From assembly GCA_001437625.1 (NCBI GenBank), contig LIAL01000003.1:1-37827 (forward strand): a stretch of 37,827 bases of DNA. The letters run 5' to 3'. The stretch comes from Nitrosopumilus sp. BACL13 MAG-121220-bin23. Lineage in GTDB: Archaea > Thermoproteota > Nitrososphaeria > Nitrososphaerales > Nitrosopumilaceae. The number at the start of each line of letters is the position of its first letter. The stretch's first letter is position 1. The translations under genes were made by a program, and so were the position numbers. This document shows positions 24,885-33,488 of the stretch, piece after piece. Under the pieces are notes generated by a model. That model was given only the letters and a program-made list of their open reading frames with translations. It was not told the DNA's origin and ran no database searches.

Positions 24885-26152
24885 AGTAAATCCCTCGGAT
24901 CAGTAATTTTTCCAGTTACTGCAGAAGCTGCTGCAACCATCGGGGATGCAAGATATGTTTGAGATTCAATATGACCCATTCGTCCAGGGAAATTTCTGTT
25001 AGTTGTACTTATACAGATTTCATCTTTTGCTAATACACCCATATGGGCACCACAGCAGGCACCACAAGTAGGTGGACCAACTGTAACACCAGCATCTAAG
25101 AAAATCTTCAATAATCCATTTTCCATAGCACGTTGATAAATTGAAATGGCAGCAGGTAGAACTTCAGTTCTAATCTTTACTTTTCGTCCTTTGAGTATTT
25201 TTGCAGCAGCTTCCAAATCTTCGTATTTTGCACCAGTGCAAGAACCAATGTATGATTTATCTAATTCAACTGAGGGGGCTTCACGTACAACACAGGTATT
25301 ATCAGGTGAGAAAGGTTTTGCAATCATAGGCTCCATTTCTGAACTTTCATATTCAAATATTTTAGAATATTCAGCATCAGAATCACCAGTAACTAAATTA
25401 AAATTTGTTGCGCCTCTTTGGGAAAGATAGTCAACTACTTTTTGATCAGGTTCTACAATCCCATTTTTAGCGCCGGCTTCAGTGGTCATGTTACATAAAG
25501 TCAATCTGCTTTCAACAGACATTTCATCAATTCCACTTCCACCAAATTGCATTGTTCTATATGCACCGCCATCATTTCCAATATCACCGATAATTTTTAG
25601 AATCACATCTTTAGCCATTACATGATCAGGTAATTTTCCATTTAATTTGAAATAATAAGTTTCAGGAACTTTAAACCAAATATTTCCATGTAGTAAGACA
25701 TATGCAATATCAGTATGACCCAAACCACATGCAAATGCTCCTAAAGCACCAGTTGTGTTTGTATGAGAATCACCACCAACGTAAACATCGCCAGGCATCA
25801 CCATTGCTTCTTCATGAGAGATAGTGTGGCAGATACCGTATTGCCCCATTCCATATTTGAAGTGTTTTTCAATACCGTATTGTTTTGTGAAATTAGATAA
25901 TTTTACAATATTTTCAGCAGACAATTTATCAGCTGAGGGTACAAAATGATCTTCAGCTACCCAAACTTTAGTAGGATCCCATAATTTATCAACTGCAATT
26001 CCTTGTTTTTTTAATTTATCAAAAACTTTAATCACACCAGGTCCGGATACATCATGCATCATCACTTTATCAACATCAGCAAAAACCACATCATCAGGTG
26101 CTACTGAGGACTTGCCTGATCCACGTGCAAGTATCTTCTCAACTATATTCAT
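24881..26152 (-). CDS. Isopropylmalate dehydratase/homoaconitase-type large subunit, archaeal type
   Basis: This 423-residue aconitase-family large subunit of the shorter archaeal class begins MNIVEKILARGSG. It shows VYVGGDSHTNTTGALGAFACG, GSCTGAKYEDLEAA with one cluster Cys, CGACCGAHMGV with two more, and TTNRNFPGRMG. Together with the following small subunit it would make a second hydro-lyase distinct from the bacterial-type LeuCD further down. Substrates may be isopropylmalate, (R)-citramalate or homocitrate type acids. This is first in the operon. Confidence 0.9.
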   Translation of the reverse strand: MNIVEKILARGSGKSSVAPDDVVFADVDKVMMHDVSGPGVIKVFDKLKKQGIAVDKLWDPTKVWVAEDHFVPSADKLSAENIVKLSNFTKQYGIEKHFKYGMGQYGICHTISHEEAMVMPGDVYVGGDSHTNTTGALGAFACGLGHTDIAYVLLHGNIWFKVPETYYFKLNGKLPDHVMAKDVILKIIGDIGNDGGAYRTMQFGGSGIDEMSVESRLTLCNMTTEAGAKNGIVEPDQKVVDYLSQRGATNFNLVTGDSDAEYSKIFEYESSEMEPMIAKPFSPDNTCVVREAPSVELDKSYIGSCTGAKYEDLEAAAKILKGRKVKIRTEVLPAAISIYQRAMENGLLKIFLDAGVTVGPPTCGACCGAHMGVLAKDEICISTTNRNFPGRMGHIESQTYLASPMVAAASAVTGKITDPRDLL

Positions 26153-26225
26153 AATTCAAAAAGTTCGCTCTTGGGATTAAAAGCTTTTCAGAACAATAAA
26201 AAAGAAATAGAATCCATAGAATATT

Positions 26226-27002
26226 GTGCAATTAACAGTATTACCATTAGTAGCAGAAAGAATGGAGAATGAATTTGATATTTTTGAGGCACTAGAAAAT
26301 ACTTTGATAAAAAATGAAACAAAATTGCAAGAGGGAGATGTCATAGTAATTTCAACAAAATATATCTCAAATTCACAAGGGAGAATTATTGATTTGGAGA
26401 AAATCAAAGCATCAGCATATGCTATAAAAATAGCAGAGGAGTACCAATTGAAACCAGAAATGGCAGAAATCATCATTAGAGAATCAGATAAAATTTTTGG
26501 AGGTATAGGCGGATTTGTCATTACATCAGCAGATAATATCATGGCACCAAATGCAGGAATTGATAAATCAAATGCAAAAAAAGGTAAAGCAATACTATAT
26601 CCAACAGATCCTTATCTAATTGCAGAGCAAATTCGAAGAAAAGTTTTCTTAAAATTATTAATTCATGTTGGAGTAATTTTAGTAGATAGTAGATTAATGC
26701 CAGCAAGAATTGGGACATCAGGGGTTGCAATATCATGCGCAGGGATAGAGCCAGTTTTAGATATGAGATCCAAAAAAGATCTAGATGGGAATCCATTGAA
26801 AGTTACATTTCAAGCAGTTGTTGATAATCTTGCAACAATTGCAAATCACAAGATGGGAGAAGGTGCAGAATCAAGACCATTTGCAATAGTAAGAGATTCA
26901 GGAGCAAAACTTACAGATAGAAAAATTAATTCTTCAGAAATGGCAATTTCACCAGAACAATGTGTTTACGTTAGAGGCCTAGCAAATCCACCCAAAAACT
27001 AA
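26226..27002 (+). CDS. cofE: F420-0:gamma-glutamyl ligase
   Basis: It adds glutamate residues to coenzyme F420-0 using GTP. The 258-residue family protein shows LQEGDVIVISTKYISNSQGR (about 35-54), PNAGIDKSNAKKG (about 101-113), VDSRLMPARIGTSGVAISCAG (about 155-175) and an HKMGEGAESRP segment. It starts at a GTG, divergent from the dehydratase operon with 73 bases between. No other F420 gene is adjacent. Confidence 0.93.
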   Translation: MQLTVLPLVAERMENEFDIFEALENTLIKNETKLQEGDVIVISTKYISNSQGRIIDLEKIKASAYAIKIAEEYQLKPEMAEIIIRESDKIFGGIGGFVITSADNIMAPNAGIDKSNAKKGKAILYPTDPYLIAEQIRRKVFLKLLIHVGVILVDSRLMPARIGTSGVAISCAGIEPVLDMRSKKDLDGNPLKVTFQAVVDNLATIANHKMGEGAESRPFAIVRDSGAKLTDRKINSSEMAISPEQCVYVRGLANPPKN

Positions 27003-27049
27003 GGGTGTAAGGTAAGTTTTTTTAAATATAGGCATTTTAGATAAAAAAT

Positions 27050-27601
27050 ATGGAGTATTGGACTACATATCCAAAAACAATTTCGTTTATGGACGGATTA
27101 AAACATAAAATTCAGGCAGATAACAAAAAAGGGGTAGAACAACTCCACATCGTTGTCAAAAAAAATTTTGAAGAGTTAATGAAAATATTTACAGCAGAGG
27201 GATTTACCAAGGTAAAATTAGAGCATAAGCAACCAGACCAAATTGGAAGTGGAATAAATTTGAAATTAAAAAAACCATGGGAGATGCATATTAGAATGGT
27301 GGATTTAAAAAAAGGTCGAATTGGAATTCATGCAGAAGTAGAGGTATCAAGGGATTATCTTCAACATTTGTTTTCACAAAGAACTCCAGTAATTTATGAA
27401 GTAGAAGAGATTTTAAAAAAATATCAAGTGGACTATAGTATTTGGCACGATAAAATAAAGAAAGACATTACAACGGTAATAGACAATTATAAAGTGAAAC
27501 TTGCAAATCCAGGAATTCCAGTATTTGCATGGAAACCAATGGTAGTGGTAATTGTAACTGTAATAGCATTATATGGTTGGAAATTTTTTAGTACCATTTG
27601 A
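27050..27601 (+). CDS. Tail-anchored hypothetical protein (183 aa)
   Basis: This basic alpha/beta protein starts MEYWTTYPKTISFMDG and ends with a single hydrophobic helix (about 163-180, VVVIVTVIALYGWKFF), so it is probably cytosolic and anchored by its C-terminus. The middle has a SGINLKLKKPWEMHIRM strand pair. I recognise no family. A TTTTTTTAAATATA box at 27016-27029 supports the ATG. Confidence 0.75.
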   Translation: MEYWTTYPKTISFMDGLKHKIQADNKKGVEQLHIVVKKNFEELMKIFTAEGFTKVKLEHKQPDQIGSGINLKLKKPWEMHIRMVDLKKGRIGIHAEVEVSRDYLQHLFSQRTPVIYEVEEILKKYQVDYSIWHDKIKKDITTVIDNYKVKLANPGIPVFAWKPMVVVIVTVIALYGWKFFSTI

Positions 27602-27829
27602 TAATAATTAACATTATTACGGATTAATCAAATATTGTGAATAAATTATTAGAAGAAAAGATAAAGGATTCTAAATTTTAAAAAAAATAGGAATAATAAA
27701 AAAATAAACGTAGAGGGTTTGTGATAATTTGAATCAGGAATACAAACATTGTAGCTAATTTCAATTGGACCAGATCCACATTTTATTTTATAATATACAT
27801 TGCAAGTATTAGAATTCGAGAAAAATTAT
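27602..27829. other. 228-base A/T-rich intergenic gap
   Basis: No gene is called. The reverse strand holds an unstarted open stretch (about 27818-27640) with a Cys-containing segment reading NTCNVYYKIKCGSG...NVCIPDS, then low-complexity Phe/Leu. It has no start codon and could be a decayed fragment or chance. No tRNA, C/D box RNA or strong hairpin was found. Confidence 0.3.
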
Positions 27830-28156
27830 CTAGATGCCGAGTGTTTCAGCTTTACTTAATTCAAGAAATACTTTATCCCCAACTGAAAGACCCATTTCTT
27901 TGTATTCATGCATTTCAAGTTTTAATTGAGTGACTCCTGATGGCATTCCCATACCACCTCCACCAGACATCATCTTGCTAAGGTCTTTCATCATATCATT
28001 CATGTTTGAAAATCCCATTACCTTTGGAGAGCCAAAAGCAGCAGGCGGGTTTTGATTTCCTCCCTTTAGTTCTTTTAGTGAGGATAGTGAAATTATAACA
28101 TAGGGGGCTCCATCAGGGGCTGAATCAATACTTTTTACAACAAATTCTTTCTTCAT
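27830..28156 (-). CDS. Hypothetical protein with Met/Gly-rich linker (108 aa)
   Basis: Counting from MKKEFVVKSIDSAPDG it has two beta-rich ends (ISLSSLKELKGG and KVFLELSKAE) joined by a Met/Gly/Asn-rich flexible stretch (GFSNMNDMMKDLSKMM...GGGGMGMP, about 49-76). The ATG at 28154-28156 is chosen over one 18 bases upstream because a TTAAAATTA-like box is about 26 bases ahead. I recognise no family. Met clusters can bind copper, but here they look helical rather than an MxxM ladder. Confidence 0.68.
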   Translation of the reverse strand: MKKEFVVKSIDSAPDGAPYVIISLSSLKELKGGNQNPPAAFGSPKVMGFSNMNDMMKDLSKMMSGGGGMGMPSGVTQLKLEMHEYKEMGLSVGDKVFLELSKAETLGI

Positions 28157-28254
28157 AAGTAATAGAAAAGTCATATTTAGATAATTTTAATATTGTGAAT
28201 TGGAATTTAGACAGAAATTGAAGATTTAATTACAAATTTGAATAATTTGTAGTA

Positions 28255-28800
28255 TTGCCTGAGCCTTTAAAAACAAAATTAGAGTATTATGGAATCTCAC
28301 CTTGGGAAATAGAGGTTCTTTATGGATTTCTATATTCGAGATTTACAGTATTACAAGAAGAAATAGAAAATAATGATGAAAAGTTTGTGAGTTTTCTAAA
28401 TATAGATATCCCTTTAGAATTTAATGAAGCATTTTTCAAATGGTTTGATTTTAAACAATGGGAAAAAGTGAAAGATGTTTTAAAAGAATACAAACGGAGA
28501 AGGGGAAGTCGTAATGCATTAAAAATTAAAATAAATTTTGCAGGAAATCCAAAAATCATATTTACAATCGATGTAGTAGATAGACAGTGGTTTAACAATG
28601 CAATAGAAAAGATGGATTTTGTCATAGAACTATTACCACATCATCTTGATCCCAAAAAACTCCCAACAGGAGTTAGAGAAATTAATTACAAATTTGATGT
28701 GGAATTAATCAGATGGAAATTAGATATAGCAAAATCAAAAGACAAAGAATTTACATTCAAAGAAGATGTCTGGAAAGAAATTCAAAAAGAAATCAATTAA
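28255..28800 (+). CDS. Hypothetical protein (181 aa)
   Basis: This charged soluble protein starts at a TTG as MPEPLKTKLEYYGISPWE and contains PKIIFTIDVVDRQWFNNAIEKMDF and a helical Lys-rich C-terminus. There is no signal or Cys. ATTTAAT at 28223-28229 is 26-32 bases upstream. The family is unknown. It converges with the oxidoreductase beta gene, nine bases apart. Confidence 0.72.
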   Translation: MPEPLKTKLEYYGISPWEIEVLYGFLYSRFTVLQEEIENNDEKFVSFLNIDIPLEFNEAFFKWFDFKQWEKVKDVLKEYKRRRGSRNALKIKINFAGNPKIIFTIDVVDRQWFNNAIEKMDFVIELLPHHLDPKKLPTGVREINYKFDVELIRWKLDIAKSKDKEFTFKEDVWKEIQKEIN

Positions 28801-28809
28801 AAAACATAA

Positions 28810-29772
28810 TTAAACATCTAAGGAATCTAGAATTTTTGAAATATCAGTAGTGGGTAATCCAGCATTAGATATAATTTGTTTTGCAGGTGGATTTTCAAGA
28901 TAATTTGGAATCTTATCAGTTAATCTAGTACTGAAAGGAGATACTAATTCATTTTGATAGAAAACACCTGTCGGAATTTTATCTCCCCACTCAAGAGATT
29001 TTATCAAAGCTTGAGATAGTTTTTCATTAACTTCAACTTCACCAGCATAATTTACAGTTGGATCAAAATTTGTATCTTCAAGTTTGTAAATTCTAGAATG
29101 TCTCTCCATAGATTCTTCAGCTAAATCCACACCAGCATACCAATCTCGCGTGTTAATATCATTGTAAGTAGGACATGGCTGCAATACATCAAGAAATGAA
29201 AGACCTTTGTGTTTTACTGCTTTAACAATTAAATCTTTGAGATGTCTTACATCGTAAGAATATCCACGTGCAACAAAGGTAAAACCACTAGCTACTGCCA
29301 AACCAATTGGATTCACATTAGAATTAGTATTTGGAGAAGGAAGGGATTTTGTTTGTTCTCCTAGTTTGAGTGTGGGGGATGCTTGTCCTTTTGTTAATCC
29401 ATAAACACCATTATCAAAAATAATGTAAGTCATATCGATATTACGCCTGCCTGCTGCAACAAAATGACCAGCCCCAATTCCTAACCCATCGCCATCACCA
29501 CCAACTGCAACAACAGTCATGTCAGGATTTGCAAGTTTACCACCTTGGGCAAAAGGTAAAACCCTACCATGCAATGTATGAACCCCGTACGTATTGATAA
29601 AATGCGATGTTTTTCCAGAACATCCAACTCCAGAAAAAATAGTAGCCTTGTCACGTTCAATTCCCATCTCAAATAATGCCATTTGTAACGCATTAACAAT
29701 ACCAAAGTCCCCACACCCTGGACACCAATCATTATGCACATCAGTCTTGTAATCAGCAAGTTTAAGCGCCAT
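28810..29772 (-). CDS. 2-oxoacid:ferredoxin oxidoreductase, beta subunit
   Basis: This is the TPP- and [4Fe-4S]-binding subunit. Counting from MALKLADYKTDVHND it is 320 residues. WCPGCGDF (Cys17, Cys20), GVGCSGKTSHF and LQPCPTYND supply the cluster Cys, and GGDGDGLGIGAGH with IIFDNGVYGLTKGQ is the TPP site. The ATG at 29770-29772 lies inside the alpha gene (11-base overlap). It converts 2-oxoglutarate or pyruvate plus CoA to acyl-CoA with reduced ferredoxin, and the exact substrate is not fixed by sequence. Confidence 0.93.
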   Translation of the reverse strand: MALKLADYKTDVHNDWCPGCGDFGIVNALQMALFEMGIERDKATIFSGVGCSGKTSHFINTYGVHTLHGRVLPFAQGGKLANPDMTVVAVGGDGDGLGIGAGHFVAAGRRNIDMTYIIFDNGVYGLTKGQASPTLKLGEQTKSLPSPNTNSNVNPIGLAVASGFTFVARGYSYDVRHLKDLIVKAVKHKGLSFLDVLQPCPTYNDINTRDWYAGVDLAEESMERHSRIYKLEDTNFDPTVNYAGEVEVNEKLSQALIKSLEWGDKIPTGVFYQNELVSPFSTRLTDKIPNYLENPPAKQIISNAGLPTTDISKILDSLDV

Positions 29773-31672
29773 GGCTAAGAATCTCCCGCTTTGAAGCTGT
29801 ATTTTGTACAATTTTCTTTAATGAATCATAAATTTCAGTACTTGTCATCCCTCTTCCAGTATATTTCAAAATGTAATAATCAATTTCTCTAGTAATATTT
29901 TGTTTAAAGATCTTGCCTAATTGTCCGGAATAATTGGCTTCAATGTCAATCAATACTTTAGCATCTTTAAGAAGAGATTTAACGTATTCAGTAGGAAAAG
30001 GATGTAATAATTTAATTTGAACAAATCCAATATCGATACCTTCTTTTTTTAACATAGCCTGTGCATCAATAATAGGACCCTTTGTAGAACCCCAAGAAAT
30101 TATAGTATAATCATGAACTCCAAAGGATACAGATTGTTGATCTACAGGAATAGATTCCAGTGCTAAATCTAATCTAGACATTCTCTTATCCATCATCTTA
30201 ATACGAATTTGTGGATCTTCAGTAATGTGGCCATATTCATCAGACTCATCACCAGTATTCCAAAACACACCATTATCCATTCCAAGTTTAGAACGTGGAG
30301 ATACCCCATCATCAGTGAAAGCAAAGCGTTTGTATTCACCTTCAACTTTATCTAACAATTTACCACGATCAATTGAAATTTTCTTTGGATTAAATTTTTT
30401 GCAAGTTACAACAGAGCTTGATAAAAATTTATCCATCATGTGAATTACAGGGATTTGATATTTGTCAGCATAATTAAAACAATTACCAGTATCATAGAAA
30501 CTCTCTTCAATGTCACCTGAAGCATAAACTATTTTTGGGAAATCTCCACACCCAGCAAAAACAGTAAAAAGTAAATCATCCTGGCCATGACGAGTAGGCA
30601 AACCAGTTGAAGGTCCACTTCTTTGATAGAGTGTAATTACTACTGGAACCTCATTAATTCCAGCCCAGCCAAGTGCTTCAGTCATCAATGCAAATCCAGG
30701 ACCGGAAGTAGAGGTTGATGAACGAGTTCCAGTAAGGGCAGCACCAATCATCATACCTATTGCAGAAATCTCATCTTCAGTTTGAATAACAATAGTTGAA
30801 CCAGGTCTACCATTTTCAATTTCTAAAATTTCATTAGATTCCAAATAGACACTTTCATCAGATGCAGGAGTGATTGGATAATAGGATTGAAATCTACAGC
30901 CTGAAACCATTTTACCAAGTGAAGTTCCAAAGTGACCTTGAACAAGAATTGTATCAGGTTGTTTTTGTACACCAGTTAGAGTATGATTAAAATTTTCAAA
31001 ATTATTTGATGCATAATTGTAAGAAAAATTTGCAGCTTGTTTGTTAATCTCTGCAATTTTTGGTTTTTTAGAAAATATGTCATCAATGGAATCAACTAAA
31101 GATGTTGATGGCATTTTTATCAATCCTAAAGACAGTGAAACACCAAGTACGTTATACATTCTAACTAAACCACGCAATCTAGGATTATCAACTTCTTCAG
31201 AAAGAGTTTGAAGTAAACTTTTGAAAGAAACAGGATAAAGATTTACTCCATTTTCTTTAGCTACTTCTAAGACTCCAGCAATAGTAAATGGTTTATTTTT
31301 TGATTCTAGAAATTTATGTAATCGATCTTTAAATGGAGAATCCAGAGTATTTACTCTATCAGTAGAAGTATTTTCTAATTCAGAATCATAAATAATTCCA
31401 CCATTAGATGTAATTTCATCAAAATGACGGAAAATTGTTTCAGCATCAAAAGACACCATTAAATTTACAGCATTAACATTGGAGTGAATATTTTCATCAG
31501 AAATTCTAACTGTAAAGTAGCTGTGTTCACCCTTGATATTGGAATAAAATTCTCTTTTGCCAAATATTTGATATCCCATTTCAGCACAAACCTTAGAAAA
31601 AATATTTGCACCAGATTCAACCCCACTTCCTTGTGGACCACCAATCAACCAAGTAAAATCAGTTGTACTCAC
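29762..31672 (-). CDS. 2-oxoacid:ferredoxin oxidoreductase, fused gamma-alpha subunit
   Basis: This 636-residue fusion has the gamma domain first (about 1-180, IGGPQGSGVESGANIF for CoA/electron transfer) and then alpha with YPITPASDES near 275, the YPITP motif of 2-oxoacid oxidoreductases, and GPGFALMTEALGWAG. This two-subunit ab architecture is that of Sulfolobus. It starts at a GTG. With the beta gene it forms a dedicated operon. Reduced ferredoxin made here could use the 10.7 kb ferredoxin (inference). Confidence 0.93.
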   Translation of the reverse strand: MSTTDFTWLIGGPQGSGVESGANIFSKVCAEMGYQIFGKREFYSNIKGEHSYFTVRISDENIHSNVNAVNLMVSFDAETIFRHFDEITSNGGIIYDSELENTSTDRVNTLDSPFKDRLHKFLESKNKPFTIAGVLEVAKENGVNLYPVSFKSLLQTLSEEVDNPRLRGLVRMYNVLGVSLSLGLIKMPSTSLVDSIDDIFSKKPKIAEINKQAANFSYNYASNNFENFNHTLTGVQKQPDTILVQGHFGTSLGKMVSGCRFQSYYPITPASDESVYLESNEILEIENGRPGSTIVIQTEDEISAIGMMIGAALTGTRSSTSTSGPGFALMTEALGWAGINEVPVVITLYQRSGPSTGLPTRHGQDDLLFTVFAGCGDFPKIVYASGDIEESFYDTGNCFNYADKYQIPVIHMMDKFLSSSVVTCKKFNPKKISIDRGKLLDKVEGEYKRFAFTDDGVSPRSKLGMDNGVFWNTGDESDEYGHITEDPQIRIKMMDKRMSRLDLALESIPVDQQSVSFGVHDYTIISWGSTKGPIIDAQAMLKKEGIDIGFVQIKLLHPFPTEYVKSLLKDAKVLIDIEANYSGQLGKIFKQNITREIDYYILKYTGRGMTSTEIYDSLKKIVQNTASKREILSHGA

Positions 31673-31725
31673 AGATATTCACAAGCCTGTTTCAAATAAG
31701 AACCACATGGTAAATAATTAATCAA

Positions 31726-31872
31726 TTATCCACCTGTTGCTGCATCAAATAATGCACATTCACATTTATCACGTTCACCACAATAAGGACAGACACACAT
31801 ACATTTTTCAATAGAATTGCCACAGTCTACACAAATAGCAAATTCTTCTTCTTCTTCAATTTTTGAAGACAT
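31726..31872 (-). CDS. Zinc-knuckle miniprotein (48 aa)
   Basis: The 48 residues from MSSKIEEEEEF contain eight Cys (14, 17, 24, 26, 28, 31, 37, 39) in CVDCG, CMCVCPYCG and CEC motifs, so it probably binds one or two metal ions. The longer frame to 31956 is rejected because a box ATTTATAC (reverse strand, about 31893-31900) is about 26 bases before this ATG. It sits between the oxidoreductase operon and a divergent dehydrogenase. Confidence 0.7.
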   Translation of the reverse strand: MSSKIEEEEEFAICVDCGNSIEKCMCVCPYCGERDKCECALFDAATGG

Positions 31873-31892
31873 GATAATTATACAAAGAAATC

Positions 31893-31901
31893 GTATAAAT
31901 T
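31893..31901. promoter_or_regulatory. Single TATA-like element shared by two divergent genes
   Basis: GTATAAATT lies about 26 bases from both the leftward zinc-knuckle ATG (31872) and the rightward dehydrogenase GTG (31925). The two start codons are only 52 bases apart. One TBP site might serve both directions, inferred from spacing. Confidence 0.45.
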
Positions 31902-31924
31902 GTTTGAGATAAATCTGAAGACTA

Positions 31925-32893
31925 GTGAAAGAAAAAATTTTACTTACAAGAAACATACATGATTTTGCATTAAAAGAGTTAAGAAAGAAATTCCAAGTTG
32001 AAATTCATAAAGGAAAAATACCCATATCTCAAAAAATATTAGAATCTAAAATTAAAGAAGTAGACGGTTTAATCTGTTTTCCATATGATAAAATAGATAA
32101 AGAGATAATGCAGTTAGCAAAAAAGCTCAAAGTAATCAGCACATACAGTGTTGGATATGATCATATAGATACACAATTTGCAAAAGAAAATAAAATTAGA
32201 GTTGGGTATACTCCAGAAGTTTTAACAGATGCAACTGCAAATATGGCATTTGCGTTATTACTTGATGTACTAAGAAGAATTTCAGAGGGAGATAGAATTA
32301 TCAGAAAAGGACAATGGAAGCAAATCTACGGAGCATATGATTATGTGGGATTGGACCTTCATGGGAAAACTTTAGGCATAATGGGTTTAGGTAGAATTGG
32401 AAAAATACTTGCTAAAAGAGCAAAGGCATTTGACATGAAAATTATATATCACAATAGAAAACAAATTTCTAAAACTGAGGAAAAAAAAATAGGAGTAAAA
32501 TACACTACATTTAAGAAATTAATTTCTCAAAGTGATATTATATCAATCCACGTGCCACATACAAAAGAAACTAACCAGATCTTTAATATGAAAATTTTTA
32601 GAAAAATGAAAAACACAGCATTTCTCATAAATACATCACGGGGTAAAGTAATAAATGAAAAAGATCTTGCAATAGCGTTAAAACAAAAAATTATTGCAGG
32701 TGCAGGATTAGACGTATTTGAGACAGAGCCGATAAATAAAAATCATCCATTTCTTAAATTAGAAAATATAGTATTAGCACCACACATAGGGAGTTCTACA
32801 AAAGAAACTAGATCTAAAATGTCTGAAATTACTATCAAAAATCTGATTCTAGGAATGAGCGGTAAAAAACCAATTTACTCCATAGGTTATTGA
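31925..32893 (+). CDS. D-isomer-specific 2-hydroxyacid dehydrogenase
   Basis: This 322-residue NAD(P)H enzyme, phosphoglycerate dehydrogenase or glyoxylate reductase-like, shows the Rossmann GLGRIGKILAKRA motif near 154, and the catalytic Arg (NTSRGKVI), Glu (DVFETEP) and His (PHIGSST) of the family. There is no ACT regulatory domain, so serine-pathway PGDH with ACT is unlikely. GTG start. A hydroxypyruvate/glyoxylate reductase role is the best guess. Confidence 0.9.
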   Translation: MKEKILLTRNIHDFALKELRKKFQVEIHKGKIPISQKILESKIKEVDGLICFPYDKIDKEIMQLAKKLKVISTYSVGYDHIDTQFAKENKIRVGYTPEVLTDATANMAFALLLDVLRRISEGDRIIRKGQWKQIYGAYDYVGLDLHGKTLGIMGLGRIGKILAKRAKAFDMKIIYHNRKQISKTEEKKIGVKYTTFKKLISQSDIISIHVPHTKETNQIFNMKIFRKMKNTAFLINTSRGKVINEKDLAIALKQKIIAGAGLDVFETEPINKNHPFLKLENIVLAPHIGSSTKETRSKMSEITIKNLILGMSGKKPIYSIGY

Positions 32894-32930
32894 TTATCAC
32901 GCGTAAGTGAAAGTTCAATAAAATGTTGAG

Positions 32931-32938
32931 TTTTTATA
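32931..32938 (+). promoter_or_regulatory. TATA-like box for a tiny unit
   Basis: TTTTTATA is 25-32 bases before the TTG at 32963, giving the 29-codon frame its own promoter independent of the dehydrogenase. Confidence 0.45.
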
Positions 32939-32962
32939 TTGAAATTATAAAATATCAATAAG

Positions 32963-33052
32963 TTGAAAAAATTTAAACATACTAACGAAGAATTAGAATT
33001 AGCAAAAATAAAAACTGAAAAAGAGAAAAAGAGAAAAGAATTAGAAAACTAG
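32963..33052 (+). CDS. Possible Lys/Glu-rich peptide (29 aa)
   Basis: This TTG frame reads MKKFKHTNEELELAKIK followed by a strongly charged helix (KEKKRKELEN). It has a TATA-like box at the leaderless distance and is followed 10 bases later by a hairpin terminator. It could encode a small basic helical peptide, or the unit could be a non-coding RNA of about 130 bases. Coding status is uncertain. Confidence 0.42.
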   Translation: MKKFKHTNEELELAKIKTEKEKKRKELEN

Positions 33053-33062
33053 TACTTTTTTG

Positions 33063-33091
33063 CTTGTCTTTTTCAGACAAGATTTTTTTTT
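33063..33091 (+). terminator. Hairpin plus T-tract terminator
   Basis: The stem CTTGTC (33063-33068) / GACAAG (33076-33081) with a seven-base loop is followed by nine T (33083-33091). It fits an intrinsic-style terminator for the rightward tiny unit. Archaeal termination needs mainly the T-tract, so the stem is a bonus. Confidence 0.6.
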
Positions 33092-33464
33092 AAAATTTAA
33101 CTTTAGAAGAATACTTGTTATGTAATGAATCATAGAGTTCTTTTCTTGAAGAAATCAAAATTTTTGATTCATCATACATTTTTGTAAAAAATGCAGCAAT
33201 TATACGCTCATTATGTTTATCAAAAAATCTTACACTAAAACTAATTTTATCAGGCTTTTGTTCTTGGATAAATTCTGCTGAATCAATCATCTCAGAATTA
33301 ATGTGTATATGTGCAGGGCCATCATTATCACCAATTGTAATCCATTTTTCTTTTTGTCTAATACTAAGAGAAGCACTACGAATTTCGCAGGTTGCACCAA
33401 TATTTTTTGTGATTATCAATACGTCATCAATTTTAATTATATCAGATAATAGTTCAAAAAGCAA
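33090..33464 (-). CDS. Hypothetical protein with PAHIHIN motif (124 aa)
   Basis: This 124-residue protein starts at a TTG and contains KWITIGDNDGPAHIHINSE (about 39-58) and ISFSVRFFDKHNERIIAAFFTKMYDE (about 74-99), an antiparallel beta pattern. The clustered His suggests a metal or cofactor pocket. A heme-utilisation-like fold was considered but not established. No family is called. Confidence 0.68.
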   Translation of the reverse strand: MLFELLSDIIKIDDVLIITKNIGATCEIRSASLSIRQKEKWITIGDNDGPAHIHINSEMIDSAEFIQEQKPDKISFSVRFFDKHNERIIAAFFTKMYDESKILISSRKELYDSLHNKYSSKVKF

Positions 33465-33488
33465 TAATCAATTAAGAAAAGCGAATTA

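Noticed and set aside
27640..27818. Cys-containing open stretch in the 228-base gap, reverse strand
   Set aside because: No start codon, low-complexity tail and no promoter; too weak for a gene or pseudogene call.
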